Made by a program: the position numbers and the translations under genes. Source: Hymenobacter frigidus (GTDB lineage: Bacteria; Bacteroidota; Bacteroidia; Cytophagales; Hymenobacteraceae). Taken from it: DNA of 64,000 nucleotides. Numbering within the stretch: the stretch's first letter is position 1; each line of letters begins with the position of its first letter. Of this stretch, positions 50,058-58,656 are shown piece after piece. The stretch is from assembly GCF_014640435.1 (NCBI RefSeq), contig NZ_BMGY01000028.1, positions 1-64,000 of the forward strand. The letters run 5' to 3'. The notes beneath the pieces are model-generated. The model was not told the DNA's origin, searched no databases, and saw only the letters and a program-made list of their open reading frames with translations.

Positions 50058-51536
50058 TCAGCTGCGTGATTTCGTGGTGCTGGGCGTACGGTTCACCTTA
50101 CGGGCCGAGGACGGGGGGCGCTTCACCGTGACGGGTAGCGGGCCGCCGGGCAGGCGGGTTTCCTGCGCTACCCACGTTTGGATGAGCTTCAACCCATCCG
50201 GGGAGAAAACGGCTTGCTGCACGCCGTTTATCATCGGCCACCGGGCGGGCGCGGGTTGAAACAGGTGGTTGATGCCGTCGAGCTTATACGAAACGGCCGT
50301 GCGCTTGGCGCGGCGCAGGGCTTTGTAGAGCGGCGTCATATTGCGCCGGGCCGATACCTGCAAATCGGCGGTGCCGTTGAGCAGCAGCACCGCGCACTGC
50401 ACCTTGGCCAGCTGCGCCTGGGGGTTGAAATCGAAAAAATACCGTGACCACGGCGAGGTCAGCTGCACGGCGCGGGCGCGGGCCATGCTGGCATCAACGC
50501 CCATGTTGGCTCCGGTGAGCAGCGAGGCTACTTTGGTGCGGGCGGTGGGGTTGTCAGGCGTTTGGCGGATAACGTCGACCGTGCGCTGGTACACGTCCTG
50601 CGCGGCTTTCACCTGCGACGGGTCGGCCCCAATCAGGCGCATGATTTCGCCCTGCTGCCGCCGGAGCACTTCGTCGCCGGGCTGGCCGTAGCCGGCCAAG
50701 GACACTACAAAGGCCGGGGCCCGGCCCGGCTCGGCGGCCGTGAGCAGGGCCACGTTGGCCCCTTCGCCGTGCCCGAGCAAGCCCACGCGGTGCGCCGATA
50801 CCAGCGGACGTGAGCGCAGAAACGTGAGCGCGGCCTGGGCATCGGTCACGAAGCCGGCGGTGGTAGCAGTGGCATAATTGCCGGTCGATTTGCCCGCGCC
50901 CCGGTCGTCGAAGCGCAGCACGGCGATGCCGTGGCGGGTGAGGTAATCGGCGAGCTGGCCAAACATGCGGTAGCCGTTCACCTCCACGTCGCGGGTTTGG
51001 GGGCCCGAATCGGTAAGCAGCACCACGCCCGCAAATGGGCCTTCGCCGGCCGGCACCGTGAGCGTGCCACTGAGGTGGCTTTTGGTGGTGGGATTCACAA
51101 AGCTGACCTCCGACTCGCGGTAGGGCGGGGTGGCTTTAAACCGGGTGACGGCCTGCGTGGAGGCCACCACCCGCGTGAGCACCATGGGAGCCGTCACACC
51201 GGGTTGCTTCCAGGTGCCTTGCAGGGTAGCCCCGCCATCGAGGACCTTGCCCACGAAGCTGCTGCCAGCCTGCTCGATGCGCAGGGTGAGGTTATCGTCT
51301 TTCAGCTCTACCTCCACCGGCATGCGGCTGATGCGCTGCTGCGGCGCGTCGAGGGCCGCATAAAAAGTGCCGTCGGTGAGCGGCACAATGGTGATAATGA
51401 GGGAGATTTCGCCGCCGAGCAGCTTCAGGGGGCCTTTCCATTGGCCGTTGAGCGGAACGGGAGTAGGTAGAGTGGCTGCGCCAGCCGAAGGAAGAAAATG
51501 AAGCAGAAAAAGGGCGGCAAGCAGAAATCGTATCAT
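50058..51536 (-). CDS. secreted alpha/beta hydrolase paralogue lacking nucleophilic serine
   Basis: 492 aa. A signal peptide, MIRFLLAALFLLHFLPSAGA, is followed by a beta-rich N-terminal domain of about 130 residues, then the alpha/beta hydrolase fold (FAGVVLLTDSGPQTRDVEVN, IAVLRFDDRGAGKSTGNY). The nucleophile elbow reads VGLLGHGEGANVAL, where the neighbouring paralogue and the family have GHSxG; the serine is replaced by glycine (codon GGC). The histidine of the C-terminal region (INHLFQPA) remains. It is probably inactive as an esterase or uses a different chemistry. Its paralogue lies 170 bp downstream of its start. Confidence 0.8.
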   Translation of the reverse strand: MIRFLLAALFLLHFLPSAGAATLPTPVPLNGQWKGPLKLLGGEISLIITIVPLTDGTFYAALDAPQQRISRMPVEVELKDDNLTLRIEQAGSSFVGKVLDGGATLQGTWKQPGVTAPMVLTRVVASTQAVTRFKATPPYRESEVSFVNPTTKSHLSGTLTVPAGEGPFAGVVLLTDSGPQTRDVEVNGYRMFGQLADYLTRHGIAVLRFDDRGAGKSTGNYATATTAGFVTDAQAALTFLRSRPLVSAHRVGLLGHGEGANVALLTAAEPGRAPAFVVSLAGYGQPGDEVLRRQQGEIMRLIGADPSQVKAAQDVYQRTVDVIRQTPDNPTARTKVASLLTGANMGVDASMARARAVQLTSPWSRYFFDFNPQAQLAKVQCAVLLLNGTADLQVSARRNMTPLYKALRRAKRTAVSYKLDGINHLFQPAPARWPMINGVQQAVFSPDGLKLIQTWVAQETRLPGGPLPVTVKRPPSSARKVNRTPSTTKSRS

Positions 51537-51706
51537 GGAATCAGCCTATAATAGACGTAGATTTGGGCATATTGAGGCTGAAAAGTACAACAAATCTTTT
51601 CTTTTGGCAATTGATTTATGCCCGGCTTTTGAGCGGTGTTAAAAAGCAGCTGGTCAGCCTACGGGGCCGACCATTTGAAAATCATCAGCCATAAATGCGG
51701 CCTACT

Positions 51707-53101
51707 CTACTTGCGGGTGTGCTGCGTAATCCAGTCGCCTACTACCTGAAGAGCAGCCGGCGCGAAGGTTTCCTCAACGGTGCCGTACTCGGCCGTACTG
51801 CCCGTGTCCGCAGTCTGGAATAAGTGGTTGAGGCCGGGCAATTCCTTCACGGTCACGTCGCGGTTGCCCGCCGTTTTTAGGGCCGCCGCAGTGGCCGCGA
51901 GGCTGGCCGTAGCGGGCACCTGAACATCCTTGCTGCCCCCGATGGCCAGTACCGGGCAATGCACTTTCGCCAGCGTTTGAGCGGGCCGGTCGGCCAGAAT
52001 GCTACGGTAGTCGGGCGAGGTTAGCATCGCCAGTTGCGGTTCCAGCCGGGCCGCCAGCTGCGGGTCGATGGCGGTATAGTAGGCCCGGAGCTGGGCCTTT
52101 GCCCGGGCATTATCGGGGTTTTTCTGCACAATCTGGGTCATGGCCCGTTGCATCTTTTCAGTGGTAGCCAGTTGCGCGGCATCCGTGGTTTGCAAGCGTG
52201 CTATGGCCAACGACTGCTGCACAATCAGCTCATCGCCGGGGATGCCCGGCGTGGCCAGCAACACCAGAAAGTCGGGCCCGGCGGGCAGTATGGCGGCCCC
52301 CATCGCGGCCGTGCCGCCTTGGCTGTGGCCCACCAGGCCCACCTGGTTTTTGCGAATGCCCGGCTGGGCGCGCAGCCACGCCAGCGCGGCCTGGGCATCG
52401 GCGGTGTAGTCGGCGCTGGTGGTGCCGGCCAGCGTGCCGCCGGATTGGCCCACGCCCCGGTCATCAAACCGCAGCACGGCAATGCCCCGGCGCGTGAGGT
52501 AGTCGGCCAGCACCGCGAAGGGCTGATGGCCAAGGATGGTTTCGTTGCGGTCCTCCGGCCCCGAGCCGGTGAGCAGCACCACAGCCGGAAACGGGCCCAT
52601 GTCGGCGGGCACGGTGTAGGTGCCGGCCAGCGTCACGCCGGCTTTCTCGTTTTTGAAGGTGATATCGGCCGACTGATAGGGGAAGGGCGGTTGCGGCGTT
52701 TGGGGGCGGTTGGGGCCCGATACTTTTCCGGTGCTGCCTTGGCGGCTGAGCGTGAGCGGGAACGAGCGCAGCCCCTGCTGCCATTCGCCTACCAGCTGCT
52801 GCCCATCGACTGAGCGCCGGCCGGCAAATTGTGCGGCCACGGGCTGGCGCATGCGCAGGTACACGCTGTCGGCGGGGGTGGTAAACTGCATGACTAACCC
52901 TTGCGCCTTTTGCGCCGGAATATCCAGCGTGGCCGTGCGCGGCCCACTGGCCGGGTCGGTGAGATGGGCGGTAAAATCCAGCGTGCCCATTAGCGTGCCT
53001 GCCCAGTTGCCGGTGAGGCTGGGGCGGGCGGTTTGGGCGTGGGTGCGGGCGGCAATGAGGGCGAAGCAGGTGCCGAACAGAAAGCGGGTAAGTGTGCGCA
53101 T
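51707..53101 (-). CDS. secreted alpha/beta hydrolase
   Basis: 464 aa from the ATG at 53101 (MRTLTRFLFGTCFALIAART signal peptide); a longer frame to 53131 adds ten residues. The beta N-terminal domain has GNWAGTLMGTLDFTAHL. The hydrolase core has FPAVVLLTGSGPEDRNETIL, IAVLRFDDRGVGQSGGTL, the nucleophile VGLVGHSQGGTAAMG and a C-terminal LPGLNHLFQTADTG with the histidine. It is the active-looking partner of the paralogue next to it; both probably act on extracytoplasmic esters or peptides. A candidate promoter and dyad lie near 53137-53158. Confidence 0.82.
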   Translation of the reverse strand: MRTLTRFLFGTCFALIAARTHAQTARPSLTGNWAGTLMGTLDFTAHLTDPASGPRTATLDIPAQKAQGLVMQFTTPADSVYLRMRQPVAAQFAGRRSVDGQQLVGEWQQGLRSFPLTLSRQGSTGKVSGPNRPQTPQPPFPYQSADITFKNEKAGVTLAGTYTVPADMGPFPAVVLLTGSGPEDRNETILGHQPFAVLADYLTRRGIAVLRFDDRGVGQSGGTLAGTTSADYTADAQAALAWLRAQPGIRKNQVGLVGHSQGGTAAMGAAILPAGPDFLVLLATPGIPGDELIVQQSLAIARLQTTDAAQLATTEKMQRAMTQIVQKNPDNARAKAQLRAYYTAIDPQLAARLEPQLAMLTSPDYRSILADRPAQTLAKVHCPVLAIGGSKDVQVPATASLAATAAALKTAGNRDVTVKELPGLNHLFQTADTGSTAEYGTVEETFAPAALQVVGDWITQHTRK

Positions 53102-53136
53102 GGGAAGTGGAAGGTGAGAATGGACATGCAATAGTA

Positions 53137-53158
53137 CAAAGATGATTAGGCAAGCCTC
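53137..53158. promoter_or_regulatory. promoter-proximal dyad upstream of the hydrolase pair
   Basis: TAGGCAAGCCTC (53147-53158) resembles the dyads at marR/fadE with one mismatch. A CATCTTTG (near-match -7 element, minus strand) lies at 53144-53137. It may act as an operator of the downstream hydrolase; this is weaker than the marR sites. Confidence 0.3.
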
Positions 53159-53269
53159 TAATTATTAAAAACAATTTATTCCTGCCTTCCTACCGGCCGT
53201 ACCTTCGTGGCCCCAAGCAAATGGGCCTGGGCCGAAACCTTCCGGCCCCCTCCCATTGTTAGTTCGTTT

Positions 53270-56158
53270 ATGCCCAAAAAAGACTCGCTGCAAGTTTCGG
53301 CCCCCGCCGACAACGCCATTGATAACCTCGACCCGCGCGAATTTATCCTCATCAAAAACGCTCGGGTTCACAACCTTAAAAATCTCAGCGTAGCCCTGCC
53401 GCGCAACCAATTCATCGTCATCACGGGCCTGAGCGGCTCGGGCAAGTCGAGCCTGGCGTTTGACACACTGTATGCTGAAGGCCAGCGCATGTACGTGGAA
53501 AGTCTGAGCAGCTACGCCCGCCAGTTTCTGGGCCGCATGGACAAGCCCGACGTAGACTATATCCGGGGCATCTCGCCGGCCATTGCCATCGAGCAGAAGG
53601 TTAGCATCAAGAACAACCGCTCGACGGTGGGCACGAGCACCGAGATTTACGACTACCTCAAGCTGCTGTTTGCGCGGGTGGGCCGCACGTTTTCGCCCGT
53701 CAGCGGCGAGCAGGTGCGCAAGGATAACGTGGCCGATGTGGTCGATTTTCTGGCCGCGCAGCCCGAGGGCGCCAAGGTCATGATTCTGGCCCCGCTGCAC
53801 CGCGCCGACCACACCCGCACCATGAATAAGGAGCTGGACCTGCTGCTGCAAAAAGGCTACAGCCGCGTGGTGGCCGGCGGCGTGACTTCCCAGATTGAGG
53901 ACCTGATAGGGGAGGGGCAGCCCGAAGTGAAGGGCGACGTTTTTATTATGATTGACCGCGCCGTGCTGCGCCCCGATGACGAGGACCTGCTCTTCCGCCT
54001 CGCGGACTCGGTGCAAACCGCTTTTTTCGAAGGCCACGGCACTTGCCAGGTTCAGTTAATAGTCAGCAGTGAGCAAGCGGCAGCTATCGCCTCAACAGAG
54101 AAAAGCCCGGCACCAGAAACGAGAACTTTCTCTGATAAGTTTGAGCTGGACGACCTGGTGTTTGAAGAACCCAGCGTCAACTTCTTCTCCTTCAATAACC
54201 CCTACGGCGCCTGCCAAACCTGCGAGGGTTTTGGCTCGGTGCTGGGCATTGACGAGGATTTGGTGATTCCGGATAAGAGCCTGACGGTGTACGAAGGCGC
54301 GATTGCCCCTTGGCGCACCGAGAAGCAGGGCGAGTGGCTGAAGCCGCTGCTGAAAAACGGCATCCGCTTCGACTTCCCCATTCACCGGCCCTACAACGAC
54401 CTGAGCGAAGCCGAGCAGCGCCTGCTCTGGACCGGCAACAAGCACTTCGACGGCCTGGACAAATATTTCAAATGGGTGAGCGAGCAAACCCATAAAATCC
54501 AGTACCGCGTGCTGCAAAGCCGCTACCGGGGCCGCACTACCTGCCCCGACTGCCGCGGTACCCGCCTGCGCAAAGATGCCCAGTATGTGCGCATCGACGG
54601 CCGCAGCATTGCCGATATCGTGCTGCTGCCCATCTCCGACGCGCTGACGTTTTTTCAGAACATGAGCCTGAGCGAGCACGACGCCAAAGTGGCCGAACGC
54701 CTCGTGACGGAAATCACCAATCGACTCGGTTACCTCAACCGCGTGGGACTGGGCTACTTGACCTTGAACCGCTTGAGCAACACGCTCAGCGGCGGCGAAA
54801 GTCAGCGCATTTCGCTGGCCACCTCGTTGGGTTCAGCCTTGGTGGGCTCCATGTATGTGCTCGATGAACCCAGTATTGGCCTGCACCCGAAGGATGCGGA
54901 GCAACTCATCGGCGTGCTGCGCTCGTTGCAGCAGCTCGGCAACACCGTGGTGGTGGTGGAGCACGAGGAGAAAATGATGGAAGCCGCCGACCAGATTATC
55001 GACATCGGCCCCGAAGCCGGCAGCGGCGGCGGCAACCTGATGTTTCAGGGCACCATGGCCGAGCTGCTGCAGGACACCACCACGTACACCGGCCAGTACC
55101 TGAGCGGCCGCATGGAAGTGGCCGTGCCCGCCGTGCGCCGCCCCTGGCGCAACGCGCTGGAGCTAACGGGAGCCCGCGAAAATAACCTCAAAAACGTGAG
55201 CGTGAAGATTCCGCTTGGCGTGATGACCGTGGTGACGGGTGTGTCGGGCTCGGGCAAATCCACGCTCATCAAGCGCATTCTGGCCCCGGCCCTGATGAAG
55301 ATGCTGGGCGGTGGCGCGGGCGAAAGCACCGGCAAGTTCGACCGTCTCACCGGCGTGAACGGGCAGGTGTCGCACGTCGAGTTTGTGGACCAGAACCCCA
55401 TCGGCAAGTCGTCGCGCTCGAACCCAGTGACTTACGTGAAGGCGTACGATGCCATCCGAACCCTGTTTTCGGAGCTGCCGCTGGCCAAGGCTCGGGGCCT
55501 CAAGCCGTCGCACTTCTCCTTCAACGTGGACGGCGGGCGCTGCGAAGTGTGCCAGGGTGAAGGCCAGGTGAAAATCGAAATGCAGTTCATGGCCGACATC
55601 TACCTGACCTGCGAAGGCTGCGGCGGTCGAAAATTCAAGCAGGACATTCTGGACATTAAGTACCAGGACAAGGGCATCGACGAAGTGCTGGAGCTGACTG
55701 TGACCGATGCCGTTCAGTTCTTCAAAAGCCAGCCCAAAGTAGCCGAGCGCCTCAAGCCGCTGGAGGATGTGGGCCTGGGCTATATCCGCCTGGGGCAGTC
55801 GGCCAACACGCTCTCGGGCGGGGAGGCCCAGCGGGTGAAGCTGGCCAGCTTCCTCACCAAAGGCGCTACCCTTCACCAAGATAAAATCCTGTTCATCTTT
55901 GATGAGCCCAGCACCGGCCTGCACTTCCACGACATCGCCAAGCTGCTGGGAGCCCTCAATGCGCTCATCGAGCAGGGTAATTCCGTGCTCATCATCGAGC
56001 ACAACGTCGATATCATTAAATGCGCCGACTGGCTCATCGACCTGGGCCCCGAAGGCGGCCTCAACGGCGGCCACTTGCTTTTTGAAGGCACGCCGGAGGA
56101 GTTGGTGAAATTGAAAGATTCGAACCATACCGCGCGTTTTCTAGCGGAGAAAGTGTAA
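53270..56158 (+). CDS. uvrA: excinuclease ABC subunit A
   Basis: 962 aa from the ATG at 53270 (MPKKDSLQVSAPADNAIDNL). UvrA recognises bulky lesions in nucleotide excision repair. Both ABC modules are complete: GLSGSGKSSLAFDTLYAEGQ with LSGGESQRISLA and LDEPSIGLHP, then GVSGSGKSTLIKRIL with LSGGEAQRVKLAS and FDEPSTGLHFHD. Cysteine pairs are present at CQTCEG...CPDCRG and CEVCQGEG...CEGCGG. Length is slightly above the usual 940. A longer frame starts at 53207 but lacks family resemblance. Confidence 0.96.
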   Translation: MPKKDSLQVSAPADNAIDNLDPREFILIKNARVHNLKNLSVALPRNQFIVITGLSGSGKSSLAFDTLYAEGQRMYVESLSSYARQFLGRMDKPDVDYIRGISPAIAIEQKVSIKNNRSTVGTSTEIYDYLKLLFARVGRTFSPVSGEQVRKDNVADVVDFLAAQPEGAKVMILAPLHRADHTRTMNKELDLLLQKGYSRVVAGGVTSQIEDLIGEGQPEVKGDVFIMIDRAVLRPDDEDLLFRLADSVQTAFFEGHGTCQVQLIVSSEQAAAIASTEKSPAPETRTFSDKFELDDLVFEEPSVNFFSFNNPYGACQTCEGFGSVLGIDEDLVIPDKSLTVYEGAIAPWRTEKQGEWLKPLLKNGIRFDFPIHRPYNDLSEAEQRLLWTGNKHFDGLDKYFKWVSEQTHKIQYRVLQSRYRGRTTCPDCRGTRLRKDAQYVRIDGRSIADIVLLPISDALTFFQNMSLSEHDAKVAERLVTEITNRLGYLNRVGLGYLTLNRLSNTLSGGESQRISLATSLGSALVGSMYVLDEPSIGLHPKDAEQLIGVLRSLQQLGNTVVVVEHEEKMMEAADQIIDIGPEAGSGGGNLMFQGTMAELLQDTTTYTGQYLSGRMEVAVPAVRRPWRNALELTGARENNLKNVSVKIPLGVMTVVTGVSGSGKSTLIKRILAPALMKMLGGGAGESTGKFDRLTGVNGQVSHVEFVDQNPIGKSSRSNPVTYVKAYDAIRTLFSELPLAKARGLKPSHFSFNVDGGRCEVCQGEGQVKIEMQFMADIYLTCEGCGGRKFKQDILDIKYQDKGIDEVLELTVTDAVQFFKSQPKVAERLKPLEDVGLGYIRLGQSANTLSGGEAQRVKLASFLTKGATLHQDKILFIFDEPSTGLHFHDIAKLLGALNALIEQGNSVLIIEHNVDIIKCADWLIDLGPEGGLNGGHLLFEGTPEELVKLKDSNHTARFLAEKV

Positions 56159-56312
56159 TGTTGCGGCACTGAGCCTGTCGCCTGATTAATTGCGCAGGTT
56201 CGATGTCTGTTTCTACCCCACCGCCCGCGCTCCCAGTGCGTCGCCTTGAGTGCCTCTGGCACCTAATCCGATTCACTTGCAGCTTCGTAGGTCACCCACC
56301 TATCGCGCCATC

Positions 56313-57194
56313 ATGCCGCTCACCGCTTCCGCTCCCGACCACTACGCCACCCCCGACCGCACGGCCACTGGCCGGGCGTGGCGCTGGCTAGCCGCCGCCG
56401 CCATTTTTGGCAATATTTTCCTCAATTACTACGCCAATACGCGTCCGTTTGCGGGGCAAACCATGGGAATGGTGTCAGCCAAATACCCAACGTTGCTCAC
56501 GCCCGCTGGTTATGCATTTAGCATCTGGGGACTGATTTTTCTGAGCTTGGCGGTGTACGCCGTGTGGCAGTTATTGCCCGGGCAGCAGAAACTGTCGCTG
56601 CCTGATGCGCTGGCCAAGCCCCTCACGCTGGCCAGTGTGGCTACCGCGAGCTGGGTGGTGCTGTTTGCCAACGAAATGATTTTGCCCAGCGTGGGCGTCA
56701 TGGTGCTCATTCTGGGCTGCCTCATTGTGACCTACGGCCGGGCCCGACGGCGCATCTTCGCCGAGGCTGCTCCCGTCTTGGCTGGCGTACCCTTCTCGCT
56801 GTATTTGGGGTGGATTTCGGTGGCCTCGGTCATCAACATCACCATTGGCTTGCAACAGCTGGGCTGGCAGCCCGCCGCAGGATTGTCCGTGACGCTCACA
56901 TTGGGGCTGATTTTCGCGGTGGTAGCCATAGGGCTGCTGATGAGCCGCGTATTCCGCGACCTGGTATTCCCGTTGGTGGTGGCGTGGGCGCTGGCTTGGC
57001 TGTGGGTGGCGCGGCTGGGCGAAGTGCCCGAGCTGGGCTGGGCCGCGCTGGTCGGGGCCACCGTGAGCGTTGTGGCCGGCTTCGTGTTTTCACGGATGGG
57101 CGGCCGCAAAACTCCCTGGCAGCTGCGCGACGAAGCTGCGGCCGCTGCGGAGGCCGAAATCGCCGCCCGCAACGCGAGCCGACGGGTTGACTGA
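56313..57194 (+). CDS. TspO/MBR-related membrane protein
   Basis: 293 aa from the ATG at 56313. About eight to nine membrane helices can be seen, including WRWLAAAAIFGNIFLNYYAN, YAFSIWGLIFLSLAVYAVWQ and LVFPLVVAWALAWLWVARLG. The tryptophan-rich segment FSIWGLIF is typical of TspO/MBR relatives, of which this is the longer kind. An Ala/Arg-rich charged tail ends it. The substrate, possibly tetrapyrrole or steroid-like, cannot be told. It lies between uvrA and tpiA without evident partnership. Confidence 0.72.
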   Translation: MPLTASAPDHYATPDRTATGRAWRWLAAAAIFGNIFLNYYANTRPFAGQTMGMVSAKYPTLLTPAGYAFSIWGLIFLSLAVYAVWQLLPGQQKLSLPDALAKPLTLASVATASWVVLFANEMILPSVGVMVLILGCLIVTYGRARRRIFAEAAPVLAGVPFSLYLGWISVASVINITIGLQQLGWQPAAGLSVTLTLGLIFAVVAIGLLMSRVFRDLVFPLVVAWALAWLWVARLGEVPELGWAALVGATVSVVAGFVFSRMGGRKTPWQLRDEAAAAAEAEIAARNASRRVD

Positions 57195-57246
57195 GAACAG
57201 GACGTTCTTCCACACGCTCATTCCTCCCACGCAGTGGTTTGGGGCT

Positions 57247-57254
57247 TAGCTTTG
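57247..57254 (+). promoter_or_regulatory. -7 promoter element of tpiA
   Basis: TAGCTTTG matches TAnnTTTG and ends 35 bases before the tpiA ATG. Confidence 0.5.
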
Positions 57255-57289
57255 CGGGTAGTACTTCCCCTTACCTGTCCCGCTTGATT

Positions 57290-58057
57290 ATGCGCCAAAA
57301 CCTCGTTGCCGGCAACTGGAAAATGAACCTGACCTACCCTGAGGGGATGGCTCTGGTAGAAGAAATGGCTCGATTGGCCGGCGAGGCCGCTCCGGCCGCC
57401 AACGCGCCGCAAGTTGTTATCTGCCCGCCTTTTCCATTGCTGCACGGCGTGGGGCAACTGCTGCCCAAATCGGCTAATTTCCACCTGGGCGCGCAGAACT
57501 GCCACCAGAAAGAAAGCGGCGCCTTCACCGGCGAAGTGTCGGCCTCTATGCTGGCATCGGTGGGCTGCGAATACGTGATTCTGGGCCACTCGGAGCGTCG
57601 CCAGTACTTCGGCGAGGACGACAAGCTGCTCGGCCAGAAGCTGAAGGCCGCGCTGGCCGCTGGCCTCAAACCCATCTTCTGCGTGGGCGAGTCGCTGGAC
57701 ACCCGCGAGGCCGACGAAACGTTCGATTATATTGCCAAGCAGCTTACCGACGGATTGTTTCACCTCAGCAACGAGGAGTTTGCCCAGGTCACCGTTGCCT
57801 ACGAGCCCATCTGGGCCATTGGCACGGGCCGCACCGCTACCAGCGCGCAGGCCCAGGAGGTGCACGCCTTCATCCGCGAGCAGATTGCCCGCGCCTACGA
57901 TGCTCAGGCCGCCCTCGATACCACGATTCTCTACGGTGGCTCAGCCAACGCGCAGAACGCGAAGGAGCTGTTCGCGCAACCCGATGTGGACGGCGGCCTG
58001 ATTGGCGGCGCTTCGCTGAAAGCGGCCGACTTCCTGGCGATTATTCAGTCGTTTTAA
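57290..58057 (+). CDS. tpiA: triosephosphate isomerase
   Basis: 255 aa from the ATG at 57290. It interconverts dihydroxyacetone phosphate and glyceraldehyde-3-phosphate. The catalytic lysine in AGNWKMNLT, the histidine in VILGHSERRQYFGE, the glutamate in VAYEPIWAIGTGRTAT and the phosphate loop YGGSANAQN are all intact, as is the C-terminal GGLIGGASL. A longer frame from 57239 overlaps the promoter. Length is normal. Confidence 0.97.
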   Translation: MRQNLVAGNWKMNLTYPEGMALVEEMARLAGEAAPAANAPQVVICPPFPLLHGVGQLLPKSANFHLGAQNCHQKESGAFTGEVSASMLASVGCEYVILGHSERRQYFGEDDKLLGQKLKAALAAGLKPIFCVGESLDTREADETFDYIAKQLTDGLFHLSNEEFAQVTVAYEPIWAIGTGRTATSAQAQEVHAFIREQIARAYDAQAALDTTILYGGSANAQNAKELFAQPDVDGGLIGGASLKAADFLAIIQSF

Positions 58058-58152
58058 ACAAGGTTGGATTTTAACCGAGGAGTGCGGAGTTAACGGCACG
58101 GCACTTGTCAGTAGCCGCCCACGCTCCCTAGTCAAAATTCGCCCAACTCGCT

Positions 58153-58500
58153 ATGCTCTCCTTCCTGCTCTCCTTTCTGCTGGCCCTGCTGCCCGCCAAA
58201 GCCCCGGCTGCGGGCTCGCTGGAGCCGTGCAAAATCTACGGCTCGGTATACCTCGAAACCGACCCCGCCCGCCGGCCCTACTGCTTCGGCACAGTATACG
58301 TGGAGCCCCAGGAGGCCTTCGCCGACCTCATCGTATTCAAGGAAACCAACAAGCTATTTGCCGATAAAGTAGGCCTGTGGGCCGATGCCCCCGCCCGCGA
58401 TTTCGCCGACTACGTGCTGTTCGTGACCCCCGACCGCAGCAAAGCCGACTTTTCTATCCACTACACCACGGTGCGCTCGTTTGCCGGCTGCAAGCAATAA
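58153..58500 (+). CDS. small exported protein, DUF6150-like
   Basis: 115 aa. A signal peptide, MLSFLLSFLLALLPAKAPA, is followed by repeated short beta units: CKIYGSVYLETDPAR, AFADLIVFKETNKLFADKVG, FADYVLFVTPDRSKADFSIH and a terminal SFAGCKQ. The words FAD and ADF recur roughly every 10-15 residues. I think this is the DUF6150 family, but I could not search. Two cysteines near the ends could form a disulfide. It is likely periplasmic. Its function is unknown. Confidence 0.65.
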   Translation: MLSFLLSFLLALLPAKAPAAGSLEPCKIYGSVYLETDPARRPYCFGTVYVEPQEAFADLIVFKETNKLFADKVGLWADAPARDFADYVLFVTPDRSKADFSIHYTTVRSFAGCKQ

Positions 58501-58520
58501 GTCGAACAAGTAAGTTTTTC

Positions 58521-58640
58521 AGAAACGTCATGCTGAGCGTAGCCGAGGCATCTCGCGTGCGGTAGTAATGATTTGGTCGTGGCAACGATTGAGTCGCTAC
58601 CGTTCGCGTCATGCCTCGGCTACGCCCGGCATGACGTTCT
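58521..58640. repeat. palindromic intergenic repeat, copy 6
   Basis: The left arm AGAAACGTCATGCTGAGCGT begins at 58521 and the right arm ends GCCCGGCATGACGTTCT at 58640. It has the same subtype as copy 1. A second inner pairing, GCGGTAG with CTACCGT, makes a branched structure likely. Confidence 0.8.
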
Positions 58641-58656
58641 GTTTTCACTCTTTTCC

